From Chromera velia (Eukaryota; Sar; Chromeraceae), in the NCBI GenBank assembly GCA_018398765.1, contig JAHBMJ010000544.1, positions 2,980-44,917 on the forward strand: a stretch of 41,938 nucleotides of DNA. Reading direction: 5' to 3'. The notes below the pieces were generated by a model. It had not been told where the DNA came from. It saw only the letters and a program-made list of their open reading frames with translations, and did not search any database. The position numbers were made by a program, and so were the translations under genes. This document shows positions 22,207-33,124 of the stretch, in pieces. Every line of letters begins with the position of its first letter. The first letter of the stretch is position 1.

Positions 22207-22656
22207 ATGGAAGTGGACTCAGTAGACCCCGGAGACGGCGTCGCTGCCTCCTCTACTATGCAAGTCGAAGAGACCGAGAAAAAGAAAGCGGAAGAGAAAG
22301 AGAAAGAGGGGGAGGATGCCATGAAAGATGACGCTGCCATCTCGGAGGTTTCTGCTGAGTCGGAGGAAGAGGAAGAGGATGAGGAGGAAGTCAAAAAACT
22401 GAAAGGGCGTCTGGGGTATGAGTCGGAGGCACAGTGGAAGTTAAGAAAGAAATTCATTGACAGTGCAAAGAATGAAGTGACGCTCCCTCGGTTAAAGGTT
22501 TTGTCGGCTATGTTCTTCAACATTTTGATTTTGGGAAACCAGTACGGCGAAGTCTTCGAGAAAGAAGTGCGGAAATTCGCACCCACTCTTCCGGAAGGAC
22601 AGAACTATCCAGGAGACGTCAGAAGAATGGAACAAGGAAAACTTATACCGTCCTGA
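22207..22656 (+). CDS. Small XTBD (XRN2-binding) domain protein
   Basis: Single exon, 149 residues, TGA stop. The first 75 residues are acidic and Lys/Glu-rich. The rest matches the XTBD pattern: WKLRKKFIDSAKN, LPRLKVLSAMFFNILILGNQY and VFEKEVRKFAPTL. In animals this domain (CDKN2AIP, CDKN2AIPNL, NKRF, worm PAXT-1) binds the 5'-3' exonuclease XRN2 and stabilises or positions it. XRN2 trims pre-rRNA and ends transcription, so sharing a promoter with PNO1 fits a common role in ribosome or RNA processing (inference). The ATG follows an A-run. Confidence 0.78.
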   Translation: MEVDSVDPGDGVAASSTMQVEETEKKKAEEKEKEGEDAMKDDAAISEVSAESEEEEEDEEEVKKLKGRLGYESEAQWKLRKKFIDSAKNEVTLPRLKVLSAMFFNILILGNQYGEVFEKEVRKFAPTLPEGQNYPGDVRRMEQGKLIPS

Positions 22657-22954
22657 CTCAAGGAAAGGAGTGATGCCCATGTACCTGAGGAATGACTTCA
22701 TCATTCGTGGAGCCTTCGAACAACAACAACAACAACAAACAGACAAAGTGCAGACAGACAGACAAACGTCGTGTGAATTCTGTATGTTGAATGGGTCTTC
22801 GCCAAATCTTTTTAGCAATTCTTTTCGTCAATTTCTGCCACCTGCTTCATGGGCGGCTTCCTGATCGTGCTTTCGAAAACCTTTTTTCCATCTGACATTC
22901 CCCTCAGCCCCTCCATTCCATCATCATCCTTGGTGGCTCACTCTCAAAAGAGGC

Positions 22955-23890
22955 TGTCTGTCTGTCTGCCGTCTGTCTGTCTGTCAGTCTGTTGTGTTCA
23001 TGAAGAAAAGGAGGGAAGAAACATATAGTCTGTCTGTCGGTCTATCTGTCCATGAAGCGAAAGAGGGAAAAGAAGTCATATTGTCTGTTTGTCTGCGAGT
23101 CTATCTGCCCGTCTGCCTGCCTGTCCGTCTCTGTTGTTTGTTGTATGATTCAAAAGAAAAAAAAGAAATGAAACAAGCCCAATAGTCTGTCCGTGAAAGG
23201 AAAAAACGAAGAAACAAACGAAAGGAAAGAACGCTCGAAAGTAACACTGGGCCATATTGTAATGGTCGAAACAGCGGTGTCGCAAGACCCAGAGAAGGAG
23301 AAGGAAGTGGATTTGTGTGAATGAGTTGATGAAAGGAAAAATAAAGAGACCACATAGTCTGTTTGTCTGCCTGCCTGTATGTCTGAGTGAATGAAAAAAA
23401 GAGAAATCATCTTGTCTGTCTGTATCTCTCTGTCATATTGCGTGTCTTTCCGTCTGGCTGTCTGTCTGTCTGCTTTTATGTCTGAGAGGAAAAAGTGAAG
23501 TGAAGAAAATACGATATAGTCTGTCTGTATAGTCGTTCTGTCTGTCCGTGAAGAAGAGGAGAGAAAGAAACCATATAGTCTGTCCGTCTGTCTGTACGTC
23601 AATATGCTTTAAAGGAGAACAGAAGAAAAGAAACATTGCATTGTCTGTCCATCTGTGAGAAGGATCGAAGGAAAAGAAAGGAACACAAGGTGGTCTGTGT
23701 AGTCTGTCTGTCTGTCTGTCATAGTCTGATAGTCTGCCCGCACTGTCTGAGTGGTGGTGTTTTTCTCTTCTCTTTTGTTGTTTGGTTCTTTTTTTTCTGT
23801 TCTGTACATGAAGAGAAGGAGAGAAAAGAATCAAATGTATGGTCTGTCCGTCTGTTCTGGTCTGTCCCCTTTGACAATGACTCCAGAGAC
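22955..23890. repeat. Compound degenerate satellite: (TCTG)n plus purine block
   Basis: Roughly ten times, a block of TCTG-type units, often opening with ATAGTCTG, alternates with a purine block resembling GAAGAGGAGAGAAAAGAAAC. The period is irregular, about 60-100 bp. No gene is seen in it. Confidence 0.75.
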
Positions 23891-23924
23891 AAAAAGGAAG
23901 AAAAACAAAAAACACATTGTTTCT

Positions 23925-24153
23925 CTGTTTCCCTTCTTCCCTTCTTCCCTCCCTCCCTCCCCCCCTTCCTTCCTTCCTTCCTTCCTTCCTTCTTTCTTTC
24001 CTTCCTTCCTTCAAAGTTCCTTCCTTCCCCCCCTTCCTTGCTTCGTTCCTTCCCATTCCTTCCCTTTCCTTACCTTTCCTTTCCTTCGTTCCTTAAACTT
24101 CCTTTTTTCCTCCTTTCCTTCTTTCTTTTTTTTTTTGTCTCTCTTTCTTCAGA
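23925..24153. repeat. CT-rich (TTCC)n tract
   Basis: Pyrimidine-rich run of CCTT and CCCT units ending in TTCTTCAG. No conserved exon was recognised after it. Confidence 0.8.
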
Positions 24154-24591
24154 TGGGCCAGCTGCAGTCGTGCATGCCTGAAGCTTCCCACACACCTTGC
24201 TACACATTGCAACCAACGACTAAAAAAAGAAAAGATGAGAAAAACTAGGAAAAACATGATTTGCTCGTTTAGAAGGATACTTCTACAGGAATTTCTATAG
24301 AACATGAAAATTGATAAAACCAGACAAAATTACGTATAACTTACTGGTTGATAGATTAATTAACTTTATATTAGGTGATTGATGAATGGTTAATGAATTG
24401 ATATCAATTCATTAATAGATTGATATTGATTAATATTGATCTATTAATCGATTGAGTCATTAGTTCTACATAATTCTACAGTTTATACCTCGACAAAAGA
24501 TATTTTTCATTGCACTTCGTATGTTTTCGTCCAGATTTTCGTCCTAGCTTCGTCGCTCCTTTTCGCTAGATCGATCGAGCTGGCAGCCAAT

Positions 24592-24770
24592 CAGCCAGGG
24601 CAGTACATGCTCACAGTGCAGCCCATTTAGCGATATATCAACATCCCCACTCTAGCTCTTTAATCCGCGCGCGCGCAAATCGCGCGCTCGTACTTCTTTT
24701 TCGTTTTAATTTTTTTTTTTTCGATAATTAAATTAAGTTTTTTTTTTTTTAGCGCACGCATGCATGCATG
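24592..24770 (+). promoter_or_regulatory. Candidate promoter module upstream of the FAD oxidoreductase
   Basis: Contains GCCAATCAGCC (CCAAT-box-like, near 24593), a GATATATC stretch near 24632, alternating CG runs (about 24668-24690), T-runs and (GCAT)n near 24755-24768, some 300-470 bp upstream of the ATG at 25068. A similar set of blocks lies upstream of the gene starting at 34606. Function is inferred only. Confidence 0.35.
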
Positions 24771-25067
24771 AATTTTAATTTTGACATTCGATAAATGAAT
24801 CGATATTGACCCTCGATCAATGATCGAACTCCAAAGACGTTGCTGTCCTTTCGATCATATAGCTTGTGAACGAGGTGAGACCTAGACGTACCTATCAATT
24901 TGCAATCCTCGCACGACACATTCAAGTTTCTGCAGAGATCCAAATTTGAAACTCGAATTAACTGTGTCCGAACGGATTTGGGAGACGGTCTTGCATGAGA
25001 CGGCACCTGTAAAGTCAACACTCAAAGAATCGACGCCTCTCCCACCTCAGAATCAATAGAGTAAAGC

Positions 25068-28000
25068 ATGCTCTGTCGAATCTTTGTTTTGCTGGCTCTT
25101 GTCAATGTGTTGGGCACAGAGTCCCTAAGCTTTCAGGTACCGAAAAGAAAGAAAATGCAGTACGCAAAAACAACGGATGACATTGGTGGTTGCAAGTGCA
25201 GCGACGCCAAGGCCGTCTGCTGGAGACTCATTCCATGGGAAGACCTCCTTCATGCCGTCGGACCTAAAAAGTTTGTTCCCTTCGACAAGAAAGGTGCGGT
25301 GAACTTGCAGGCCTACTCTAGTTGTGACTGGACAGACTTTCACTGCAACATGGTTCCTGAAACATCGCTGTCAAGCATGGAAGATGCAAACGTGAAAAGT
25401 GCCGCTGACAAGGTGTGCAGCCTGAATCAATGTTACGGAAAGAATTGCAGAGTGACAGATGACATTGAGACCAATGCCTTTCTGTTGTGTGACAATCCGC
25501 AGTACACATTGAATTCTGGATTTCTGAATGGATGGTCGTCCGCCGACATGGCGGCAGCAGCAGTGAAGGTAAAGACAGTGCAGGACATTCAGCATGCCGT
25601 GAAGTTTGCAAAGAAACACAATCTGAGGGTTGTCATCAAGAACACGGGACACGACTATCTTGGCAGATCCTCGGGGAAGAATGCGCTGATGATTTGGGTG
25701 CATGAGATGAACGTGCGGCCGACGTTCAACTTAAAGGGGGAGGAAATATGTGGGAAGAAATTCAAGACAATGAAAACAGGGGCAGGGAGTCAGTGGGTGC
25801 ATATGTTCAATGGAATGGAAGCAAACAATGTGTGGGTAACAAAAGGAGCATCCAACACCGTCGGTGCATCTGGAGCATGGATGCAAGACGGGGGGTTCGG
25901 GGCATTTCCCAAAATTGATGGCATGGGAGTGGACAACGTCATACAGGTCAAACTGGTCCTTGCGGATGGGTCAGATGTGACTGCGTCTGCGTGTGAGAAT
26001 CCAGGCTTGTTCTGGGCAGTGCGGGGTGGGGGTGGTGGGACTTGGGGTGTTGTGCATGAGGTCACTTGGCGAGTGTCCCCACCAAAGACGAAAATGGGGA
26101 GCGTAGGCATGGGCATTTCAGTGAATACTGGTGATGACGAAGATGCGAATTTCCAAGAGCTCATCAAACAATTGCTCAGCCTGCATGTGGTGACTGATCC
26201 ACGAATTGGGGGGTTTCTTCAGACTTTTTGGGAGAGCAATTACTTTGCACCCGATCAACCGGCAACTCATGTGATGTCGATGTGGCTGACCTTTGCCGAC
26301 ATGACAGAAGAGGAAGTGCGCGAAGGGTTTGCGCCTCTGGTTGCATTTGTCAATGAGCGGCCAGGTCCGTCTCCCTTTTTGTTTTCTTTTTTTTTCTTCA
26401 GTTCTGATTATTCTTCTTCTCTTTCTTCTTCTCCTTCTTCTTCTTCTTCTTCTTCTTCTTCTTCTTCTCCCTTTCCTTTTCGTTCTTCATCTCCTTCTCC
26501 ATCTTCTTCTTTTTCATCCGTCCCTGTTTGTTGTTCGCTGTTTTCCTTTTTTTTTCCTTTCTCGTTTTGACTCCTCGTGCAGGATTTGTTTTGTCGCAGA
26601 ATGACTCTCTGCTTCTCTGTCTGTCGGGCTTTGTCTGCCCAGATACTCCCGTGCATCCCTTGATTGACTTGGCTGCCTTCAATTTCCTTTCTGCTGAGAT
26701 CAGCAAATAGATCGCTGATCGAATTTCGAAAGGGTCACTGCACGTGTGGGAGAGTCTGGTCTCCTGTCGGCAAGGGAGTCCTTCAAATCGAATCTTTCGA
26801 TCGATCTGGACAATCAATCAATGGCCGGCATACAAAGAAAGAAGGAGGCAGCGTCACAGAAGCAAAGATAAACGGAGAGATACACGCGTATGCGGCCGGA
26901 TGCATGCATGCATGAATGCAGGTGAGTACACCATTGCAAGCGACTTCTCGGTCAGTTCCTTCAAGACGACCACCTACAAAGAGACTCCCGACGGACCCAC
27001 CAAGGAGAGGGTCCGACTGATGCCGGACAACCCTATGCACGTCGAGGGGGACCCGGAGAGGTGGTGGGAGTATGAATCGTATAATGTAAGTCAGTCACAC
27101 GATCAGTCAGTCCGCCAGTCAGTCAGCGGGTGAGCCAATCCGTCAGACGGTGAAGCAGTCAGTCAGTCAGTCAGTCAGTCATTTATTGATTGTCATTCAT
27201 TGAATGAGTCAGTCGTTTACTCTGTTCTCAGCAATGCACTGGTGGGTCATGCACGATGAATGAGGATTGAGAGAAAGCAATCAGATGCAGGGAGGAATGC
27301 AGTCCATGGGTCGCTCGAACGGACTGTGCTACTCATCCTTGCAATTTGTCTTTTGGGGTCTGAAATGTTGTTGGGTTTGGACTGTCATCTGTCACAATGA
27401 AATGAAAGCCCTTTGTTGCCCTCCCTCCCTCTTTCCACATATCTATCTGCATGCATTCATCATGTGGGTAGCCTCTCGCTGCTTCACTGAAAGCCTTCCT
27501 TCCCTGCCTCTCTCTCTCTCTCATATTCTCTCATTTCATCTTTGTGGTCTCTCTTCTCTCTTATTGAAGTCTCTTCTGTGTACACTTGCATGCGTCAGGA
27601 CTACATCGTGGGATTTGCGTCTCGTTTCGTGATGGAGTCCGAATTCGAAGACGAGGAGAGCATTGATGACCTCGTAGGCAAGCAGCAACCGAAGGAAGAA
27701 ATTGAGGCAGACAGAGCGTGATGATTTTTTTTTTTTTTGATAATGGTTTTTATAGTTGCATTGTATACAGAATGCAGAGAATGAAGAGTAAACAAAGGTC
27801 TTCGTGGACCTCTTGAGAGAGCATAAACCCCAAATCCGATTGGTTCGCCTCCTTGGCCTTGCCGACAGAAAAACAAGTACTCAGTGTCTCACAGTCTTCT
27901 CTCCCTGTGAATGTGTGTGGGCTTGTTTGCATGTCCATGTGTGCTCTGCATGCACGGCGGTTGTGTGGTTGTGCATGTGCAGGGAAATTCATGGAGGTGA

Positions 28001-29033
28001 TCAAGTCTGGAGCCAACTTGGTCCAATTGGAGATCTCCAAAGGCATGGCGGGGAGCAGCGAGTACGCCACGAAGGATTCACCTGTGTATGAGAAGACAGG
28101 AAATTCAAACTCGGCACACCCGCACATCAGACACGCAGTCGGACTGGCATACGTCAGATCGTACATTCGAAAGTATTGGCCTCAGGTGCCACAGACGATC
28201 TGCCAGGCAACCGCAAAATACGAAGGGCCGGCACACCTTTCGGAAACAGTAGCTCAGACGACACCAACAAAACTCTCAGTGAGTCAGTGAGTTCAAGAAG
28301 AAAATGTATTTGTTTTTTTTTTCTGTCTTGTTTCCTTGCTCTCTATTTTCGCTCCTTTTCTCTTTACATCCTTCCTTCCTTCCTTCCTTCCTTCCTTCTC
28401 AGCTAGCTTCTTCGCTTTTCCCCTCCCTCCTTCCCTGCCTCCTTCCCTCCATTCATTCATTCATTCGTTCATTCATTCATTCATCCATTCGTGCACTTTT
28501 TCTCTCATGCACTCTCTCGGTCCTCCCTAAGTTGTATGTTTCCCTCCCTTCTTTTGTTCACGCATGAATTCGTTCATATCCTTAGAGAGCATCGTCTTTT
28601 GATTTGCCCTCTTCCTTCCTTCCTCGCTGTGCAGCTGTACGTAGACACTCAAAACGCAGCAGCAGCCAAAAGGATCCAGCAGGCTAAGCACAAGATGAAC
28701 GAGCTCTTCGGCACGGCTTCCTATACGAACCACGCAGACTATTTTGAGTCAGATTGGAAGAACGCATTCTGGGGCGACAACTACGAAGAGCTCTCCAGTC
28801 TGAAGACCAAGTACGATCCCTTCAACCTCTTCTGGTGCCACCACTGTGTTAACAGCGACGAGTTGATTCTCAACAAAGTCACAGGGGAGTTGTGCCCTCC
28901 CCGTGTCCAGAGAAGCCTGGGAGGAGGCGGAGGAAGATCCCCAAAGTCACCACTCGGAGTAAAGACGCCCGGAAAATTCAAAGCTGCCGTGAAAAAACAC
29001 TTTAAGGACTTCAAAAGAGCAACAATCGGGTGA
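25068..29033 (+). CDS. Secreted FAD-linked oxidoreductase (berberine-bridge-enzyme type), five exons
   Basis: Exons: 25068-26364, 26922-27085, 27599-27677, 27983-28278, 28635-29033. Phases fit throughout, giving 744 residues and a TGA stop. The N-terminus is a signal peptide (MLCRIFVLLALVNVLG). The FAD-binding half has VVIKNTGHDYLGRSSGKN with His195 at the usual histidyl-flavin position, then GASNTVGASGAW, where Ser262 replaces the Cys used for a second flavin link in bicovalent enzymes. It also has the Gly-rich AVRGGGGGTWGVVHEV. The C-terminal BBE segment has a Tyr-x-Asn block (SYTNHADYFESDWKNAFWG) and KTKYDPFNLFW. Such enzymes oxidise alcohols, sugars or alkaloids with O2; the substrate is unknown. 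Intron 3 is GC-AG. The mature N-terminal region is Cys-rich, as for a secreted protein. Confidence 0.88.
26405..26475. repeat. (CTT)n microsatellite in intron 1 of the oxidoreductase
   Basis: TTC/CTT units in the intron 26365-26921. Poly-Ser and poly-Leu ORFs here are artefacts of the repeat. Confidence 0.9.
27158..27182. repeat. (CAGT)n run downstream of a 5' splice site
   Basis: CAGT units in intron 2 of the oxidoreductase, part of a CAGT-rich stretch that begins at the donor GTAAGTCAGTC (27086). Confidence 0.85.
28369..28487. repeat. (TTCC)n and (ATTC)n microsatellites
   Basis: Two tetranucleotide runs (28369-28397 TTCC; 28449-28487 ATTC) in intron 4 of the oxidoreductase. Confidence 0.85.
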
Positions 29034-29093
29034 AATGAGAGGGAGGACAGGGTAAAAGAGCAACAATCGGGTGAAATGAGAGGGAGGACAGGG
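29013..29093. repeat. Tandem duplication of 40 bp across the oxidoreductase stop codon
   Basis: Copies at 29013-29052 and 29054-29093, identical over 40 bp and separated by one T. The first copy holds the last six codons and the TGA stop; the second lies in the 3' UTR. Confidence 0.95.
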
Positions 29094-30828
29094 ACCCGAA
29101 AGGAGCACCAACCAGTCGGTCGGAGCATCACTCGCAGCGAGTTCCCAAGAATTTGAAGCAATTTCAGTGGTGGTGCCTTTTTAGAATCTGAGCTGTTGCA
29201 GTATGATCAATGTCAATCAAACTAGAAGTGTTATTAAAAATGGAAGCTTTTGTTAAAAGCATTAAGGGAAACAATAGAGCATAATACAGCCAGTTTTTGA
29301 AATGAATAGATCTTGAGTTATACACAGCACTGAGTGCAACGTTTTACTATGTCATTATATGACATTCAAAAATTGAGTTAACGATACTTTAAAAAATCAT
29401 TAAACTGATAATATGAATCGTAGTAAGAATCTAAGTCAGAATCTAGACAATAATAAACACAAAGTTAGCTTTTTGATTCTACTTTTAATTTTACTCTTAG
29501 TTATATTTTTAGTTATAGATTTTTAGACTTATAAACTTGAATCCTTTTTTTTTGTTTTTGAGTATCCTAGTATAAATCATTTTATTCAGTAGTACATACA
29601 ATAAAGTTTAAAGTAATTAATTTACTAGACATGCACCGGGCCACCGGCTTTAAGTTAGGTCTGGCTAACAATAGTAACAAAAAAAAGTCTAAAGTTTTTT
29701 TTCTTCTTTTTAATTCAACAGACAAACAATTAACTGTTATATAGTGTGGAATGTTGCATAGGTGTTCTGACTATGTTTCTAGCTATGTTTAAAGTTATTC
29801 ATTTTTATGTTGCACAGTTTTTGTTCTCCGGCTTCATTTTTAGCTTACTTTTTACAACAAATAATCTCAGTCTTGGTCAGAGTTGTTAAAGTGTTTAGCC
29901 AATATATTTAGCCAAAGTTTGGGCGTTTGGTTATGTTTTAGCCAAATATATCCAAATATAAACGGATTCCGAAGCACAAATGTTTGAAAAATGTGTGTTT
30001 CATTCTTAAAAAATCGTTTAAATCCTACAAAAATTGCCAATATAATGGTAACATTGTCACTTTTTAGGCAACTTCACGCCAAATTGTCCATATATGGCCC
30101 TTTATAATGACCTTATCGAATTTTATCAACATTTTTTTCTATTACTCTGACTGTTTGAGTCTTTGACACACTTAACTGCTTCCGTCCAAACCGAAGAAAG
30201 CTTTATCTAACACAGTTCTCAACATATATCCAAATATATCCAAAAGTTTGGATATAGCCAAAATTTTACCTCTGGTTATGGGTAGTGATAGATATATTGA
30301 AGAGTTTAACAACTTTGGCATTGGTTTAATATTTTTTTAAAAAAATTCTGTTAAATGTTTTTTTTTTTTTCTTATTCTTGATCAAAGTAATTTTTTTTTT
30401 CTAGCTAGCCGGGGCTGATACTCATGGTGAACTAGCCAAGTATTGAAGGCTACTTTTAAAGTTTTTCCCTTAATTCTTTTTTTACCAAAAAAAGTTTAAT
30501 TTTACATAAAAATCAATCAATACATTTGTCTATTTAAGTCTGTCAAATCAACTTATCTATAGCAACTAATGCAAATTAGAAACTAAAGTCCCAAACTGTG
30601 TTTACAATCCAATTATAGTACCATAATAATAAAATTGGTTTTAGATTCAACAACTATGAATTAAGTTTATAACTAGGTTTATAACAACAAAATATGAAGC
30701 TAGATATTATAAAGTTTGTAATTCAAAAGTGTGCGAAATTTGGATCAAGCAGACCTACAGTATTAGAAAGAGGCATTCAAGTTGACAATCAGAGAAACAC
30801 AAAGCAGGGGAAGAGAACCTTCAATTAA
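29094..30828. other. AT-rich island, no gene seen
   Basis: About 1.7 kb of AT-rich sequence with no credible ORF. It holds repeated words such as TTTAGCCAAATATATCC around 29890-30260. A perfect 10-bp-arm palindrome lies at 30235-30256. Confidence 0.6.
30235..30256. repeat. Perfect hairpin, 10-bp arms
   Basis: TATATCCAAA (30235-30244) and TTTGGATATA (30247-30256) with a 2-bp loop, in the AT-rich island. Similar words recur nearby, so this may be a decayed small repeat family. Confidence 0.75.
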
Positions 30829-30852
30829 TTAGTTAGTTAGTTAGTTAGTTAG
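30829..30852. repeat. (TTAG)6, 3' tail of the LINE element
   Basis: Six perfect TTAG copies on + (CTAA on the element's strand). They end the element next to the 3' stem-loop. Short tandem tails of this kind are typical of several LINE clades. Confidence 0.85.
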
Positions 30853-30857
30853 AGGAT

Positions 30858-30891
30858 GCCTAACCCCAGTTGGAGCGCTAAGCTCCCAGGC
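30858..30891 (-). other. 3' stem-loop of the LINE element
   Basis: Nested inverted pairs GGAGC/GCTCC (30872-30886, 5-nt loop) and GCCT/AGGC at the outer ends, directly before the (CTAA)n tail. LINE 3' hairpins are known in other elements to be read by their own RT at target-primed reverse transcription; that role here is inferred. Confidence 0.6.
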
Positions 30892-30939
30892 GGTGTATAC
30901 ATGCATGGTTGTTGTTTGTTAAGACGCCTGCCGAGTTTT

Positions 30940-32587
30940 TCAATTAATCGCTTTCCAGAATAGAGAGACAGACATCAAATGGGGAGGCTGGATGCGAATG
31001 AAGAAGTGGTCGGATAACACTACGGATAAAAAGATCAGAAGTAGTTGCACCAGGGAGTGGAGAGCTACAATTATTAGAACCAATGGATTCCAGCTCAGCC
31101 AGGCAACGCAAGAATTCCCTTTTATCCAGCCACTTGGCACACGAAGAAAGTCTATGCATGAAGTCATCCACACATCGGATATAAGAGTCATATACACAGA
31201 GTTTATGGTTGTTACATCCAACAGACAGTGCATTGCTCTCTCCTTATGGGTTAGATCAGCATCATGAAGACGGAAGCATTCAAGACAGTAGAGTATAACA
31301 GGGGACCAGCAGGCTCTAAAAACAGTCATCTGCGTATCAACACTGAGGGGGCCCATATTGGCAATCAGGCCAAACACAGCCACAAGGGCGCGGGAGGCCG
31401 AAGCAATACGTGATTCGACTGTCTCACTGAGGTATCCCCCCTCAAAGAACAAGCACCCCAAGTACTTGTATTCCGTTGCCCACTCCACTTCTTTTCCCTC
31501 ATACATAACCGTGCCGGAGACCTCCCCGAACGCAGAGGCAGACAAGCGGAGAATCTTTTTTTTTTCAGATTGACTGTAAATCTCCATTCTCTGCAGTACT
31601 TCTCGAGAGCTGAGCACTTCTTTTGAAGATCTGAAACGGAATGGGCAAGAAAACAGAGATCGTCAGCATAACCCAAGCTGTCCAAAATGCAAGCATCCAG
31701 CAAAACTGGTTCCGGCTTGCTCTTTGGCTCCTCTTCGCTGTCTGTCTCCATTTCTACGTCAGCCTGCTCTCGCCCGACTGTCTCGCTAGCATGCATCGCC
31801 TCGCTCTTGCTTGCAGAACACACATGGGGGAGATCATTGATGTAAAGAAAAAAAAGAATAGGCGAGAGGGCATCATCTTGCTTCACTCCAGCGCCCTCCC
31901 GAAAACGTAAAGAGTCCCCGTCAACCTTGCCCCATACCTCTCTGTACATTTCATAAATCATGCAGATGTCCGCCTCACTCACACCCTCTTTTCTCAGTTT
32001 TTCAATCAGCTTAGCTCTCGGTACAGTATCAAACGCCTTTGCAAAGTCAATGAAACCTGCCAACAGAGCTTTTCTTTTCTTTTTGCAGGAAGCGACAACA
32101 GAGGCAAGCGCACCAACCCCTTCCCTCGTTCCCACCCCTTCCCGGAACCCCAACTGCCTGAAGTCAAGACGGACCTGAGAGCGCACGCGGCTATCCATCA
32201 AAAGACTAAAAAGTTTTGCAAAGGGGTTAACAACATGAATTGGTCTCCATTCGTTAGGAGAGGGGGAAGTAGGGCCTTTCGGGACTGGACAAATACGCAA
32301 AACATTCCATGAAGGAGGCCAGCAAACATGAATATACATTAGGTTAAATAAAACAAAAAGCAAAAAGCGGGAGAGGGCAGATTCAGCAAAGCAGAGATCG
32401 AGCTGTGTGGGAGAGATGCCTTCAAGGCCAGCAGCTTTCTTCCTGTTCATTTTCTTCAAGTGGGAAGAGATCTGGTGAAAAGAGAAAGGCAGAGCAGAAG
32501 GGTGGAAGGAAGGAGGGTCACAGGGATGGACCGAAGGGAGAGGCTCCTCGTTCTTATCTTCAAGTAGCGAGATCAGCGAGTCTGGCT
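30940..32587 (-). pseudogene. Non-LTR reverse transcriptase, frameshifted
   Basis: The frame is open from about 32587 down to the A10 run at 31556-31565, then continues in another frame. RT motifs: MNRKKAAGLEGISPTQLD, VPKGPTSPSPNEWRPI, GFIDFAKAFDTVPR (motif A), GVKQDDALSPILFFLYINDL (motif B) and LGYADDLCFLAHS (motif C; YADD codons at 31656-31670). Catalytic Asps are kept. After the A-run: LRLSASAFGEV and ATEYKYLGCLF. A further frame change near 31170 is likely, the last part reading DDFMHRLSSCAKWLDKREF. The A-run may be a decay mutation or an assembly error. Confidence 0.82.
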
Positions 32588-32780
32588 ATATAGAGCGTTG
32601 ACCGTCTTAATATTTTCTTCTCTAGCTCCCTGTGCACCCCCTCCTCCCTCTTCTCATATTGAAGGCAGACAAACAGATAAGGCAGTTTGACGGTCCGACT
32701 CTGACCTCAGAAACAGACAGACAGATTTGCGGAAGACCAGTTGAATGTCCTCCCTCCCTTCCATCTTTCCTTCATGTCTG

Positions 32781-32811
<31 letters not shown>

Positions 32812-33124
32812 CCCTTCTGCCCTTCCTACTTTCCTCCCTTCTTTCATTCCTGCATTTCTTTGTTCCTTTCTCCTTTCTTCGGAATTCTGTCACTCCTTAC
32901 TTCGATTGTATGGCTCCGTTGATCATTCCCAGGGGAGGAATTCTACAACGAAAGACCTATAACTTTTTTGATTGTGTGTCGATCTGTATGACCCTTAAAG
33001 GTCTCGGCGAGTGCTTGATTGTGTTTAAGACGACTGCCAAAACTTGTTGATTGCGGCACTGATGTCATGAACAGCCATAATACGATCTATTTCATTTTCT
33101 GGTGACAAAAGCTCCCCTTTCACC
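32588..33124. other. Spacer with a (TTTC)n run, no gene seen
   Basis: Holds a (TTTC)n run at about 32781-32812. I see no gene. Confidence 0.5.

Larger units (their letters stand above)
22657..25067. other. Spacer with compound satellite, pyrimidine tract and AT-rich DNA
   Basis: No supported gene in 2.4 kb. In order: a degenerate TCTG/purine satellite (22955-23890), a CT-rich tract ending in a splice-acceptor-like TTCTTCAG (to about 24153), and an AT-rich region. A CG-rich block and T-runs (24665-24770) follow, upstream of the secreted oxidoreductase gene. Confidence 0.5.
30829..32587 (-). mobile_element. 5'-truncated non-LTR retrotransposon (LINE-type)
   Basis: On the minus strand: a reverse-transcriptase frame, then a 3' UTR-like stretch with a stem-loop (30858-30891) and a terminal (CTAA)6 tail (30829-30852 on +). 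No endonuclease or gag-like ORF is seen, so the 5' end is missing, as is common for LINE insertions. The RT is broken at an A10 run. I find no clear target-site duplication. Confidence 0.8.

Noticed and set aside
22955-23890. CRISPR-like alternation of repeat and spacer
   Set aside because: The units are degenerate simple repeats of irregular length in a eukaryotic genome, without conserved direct repeats or cas genes.
24130-24250. A possible exon after the acceptor-like TTCTTCAG at about 24153
   Set aside because: The following frame is short, and I found no upstream donor with matching phase or any homology.
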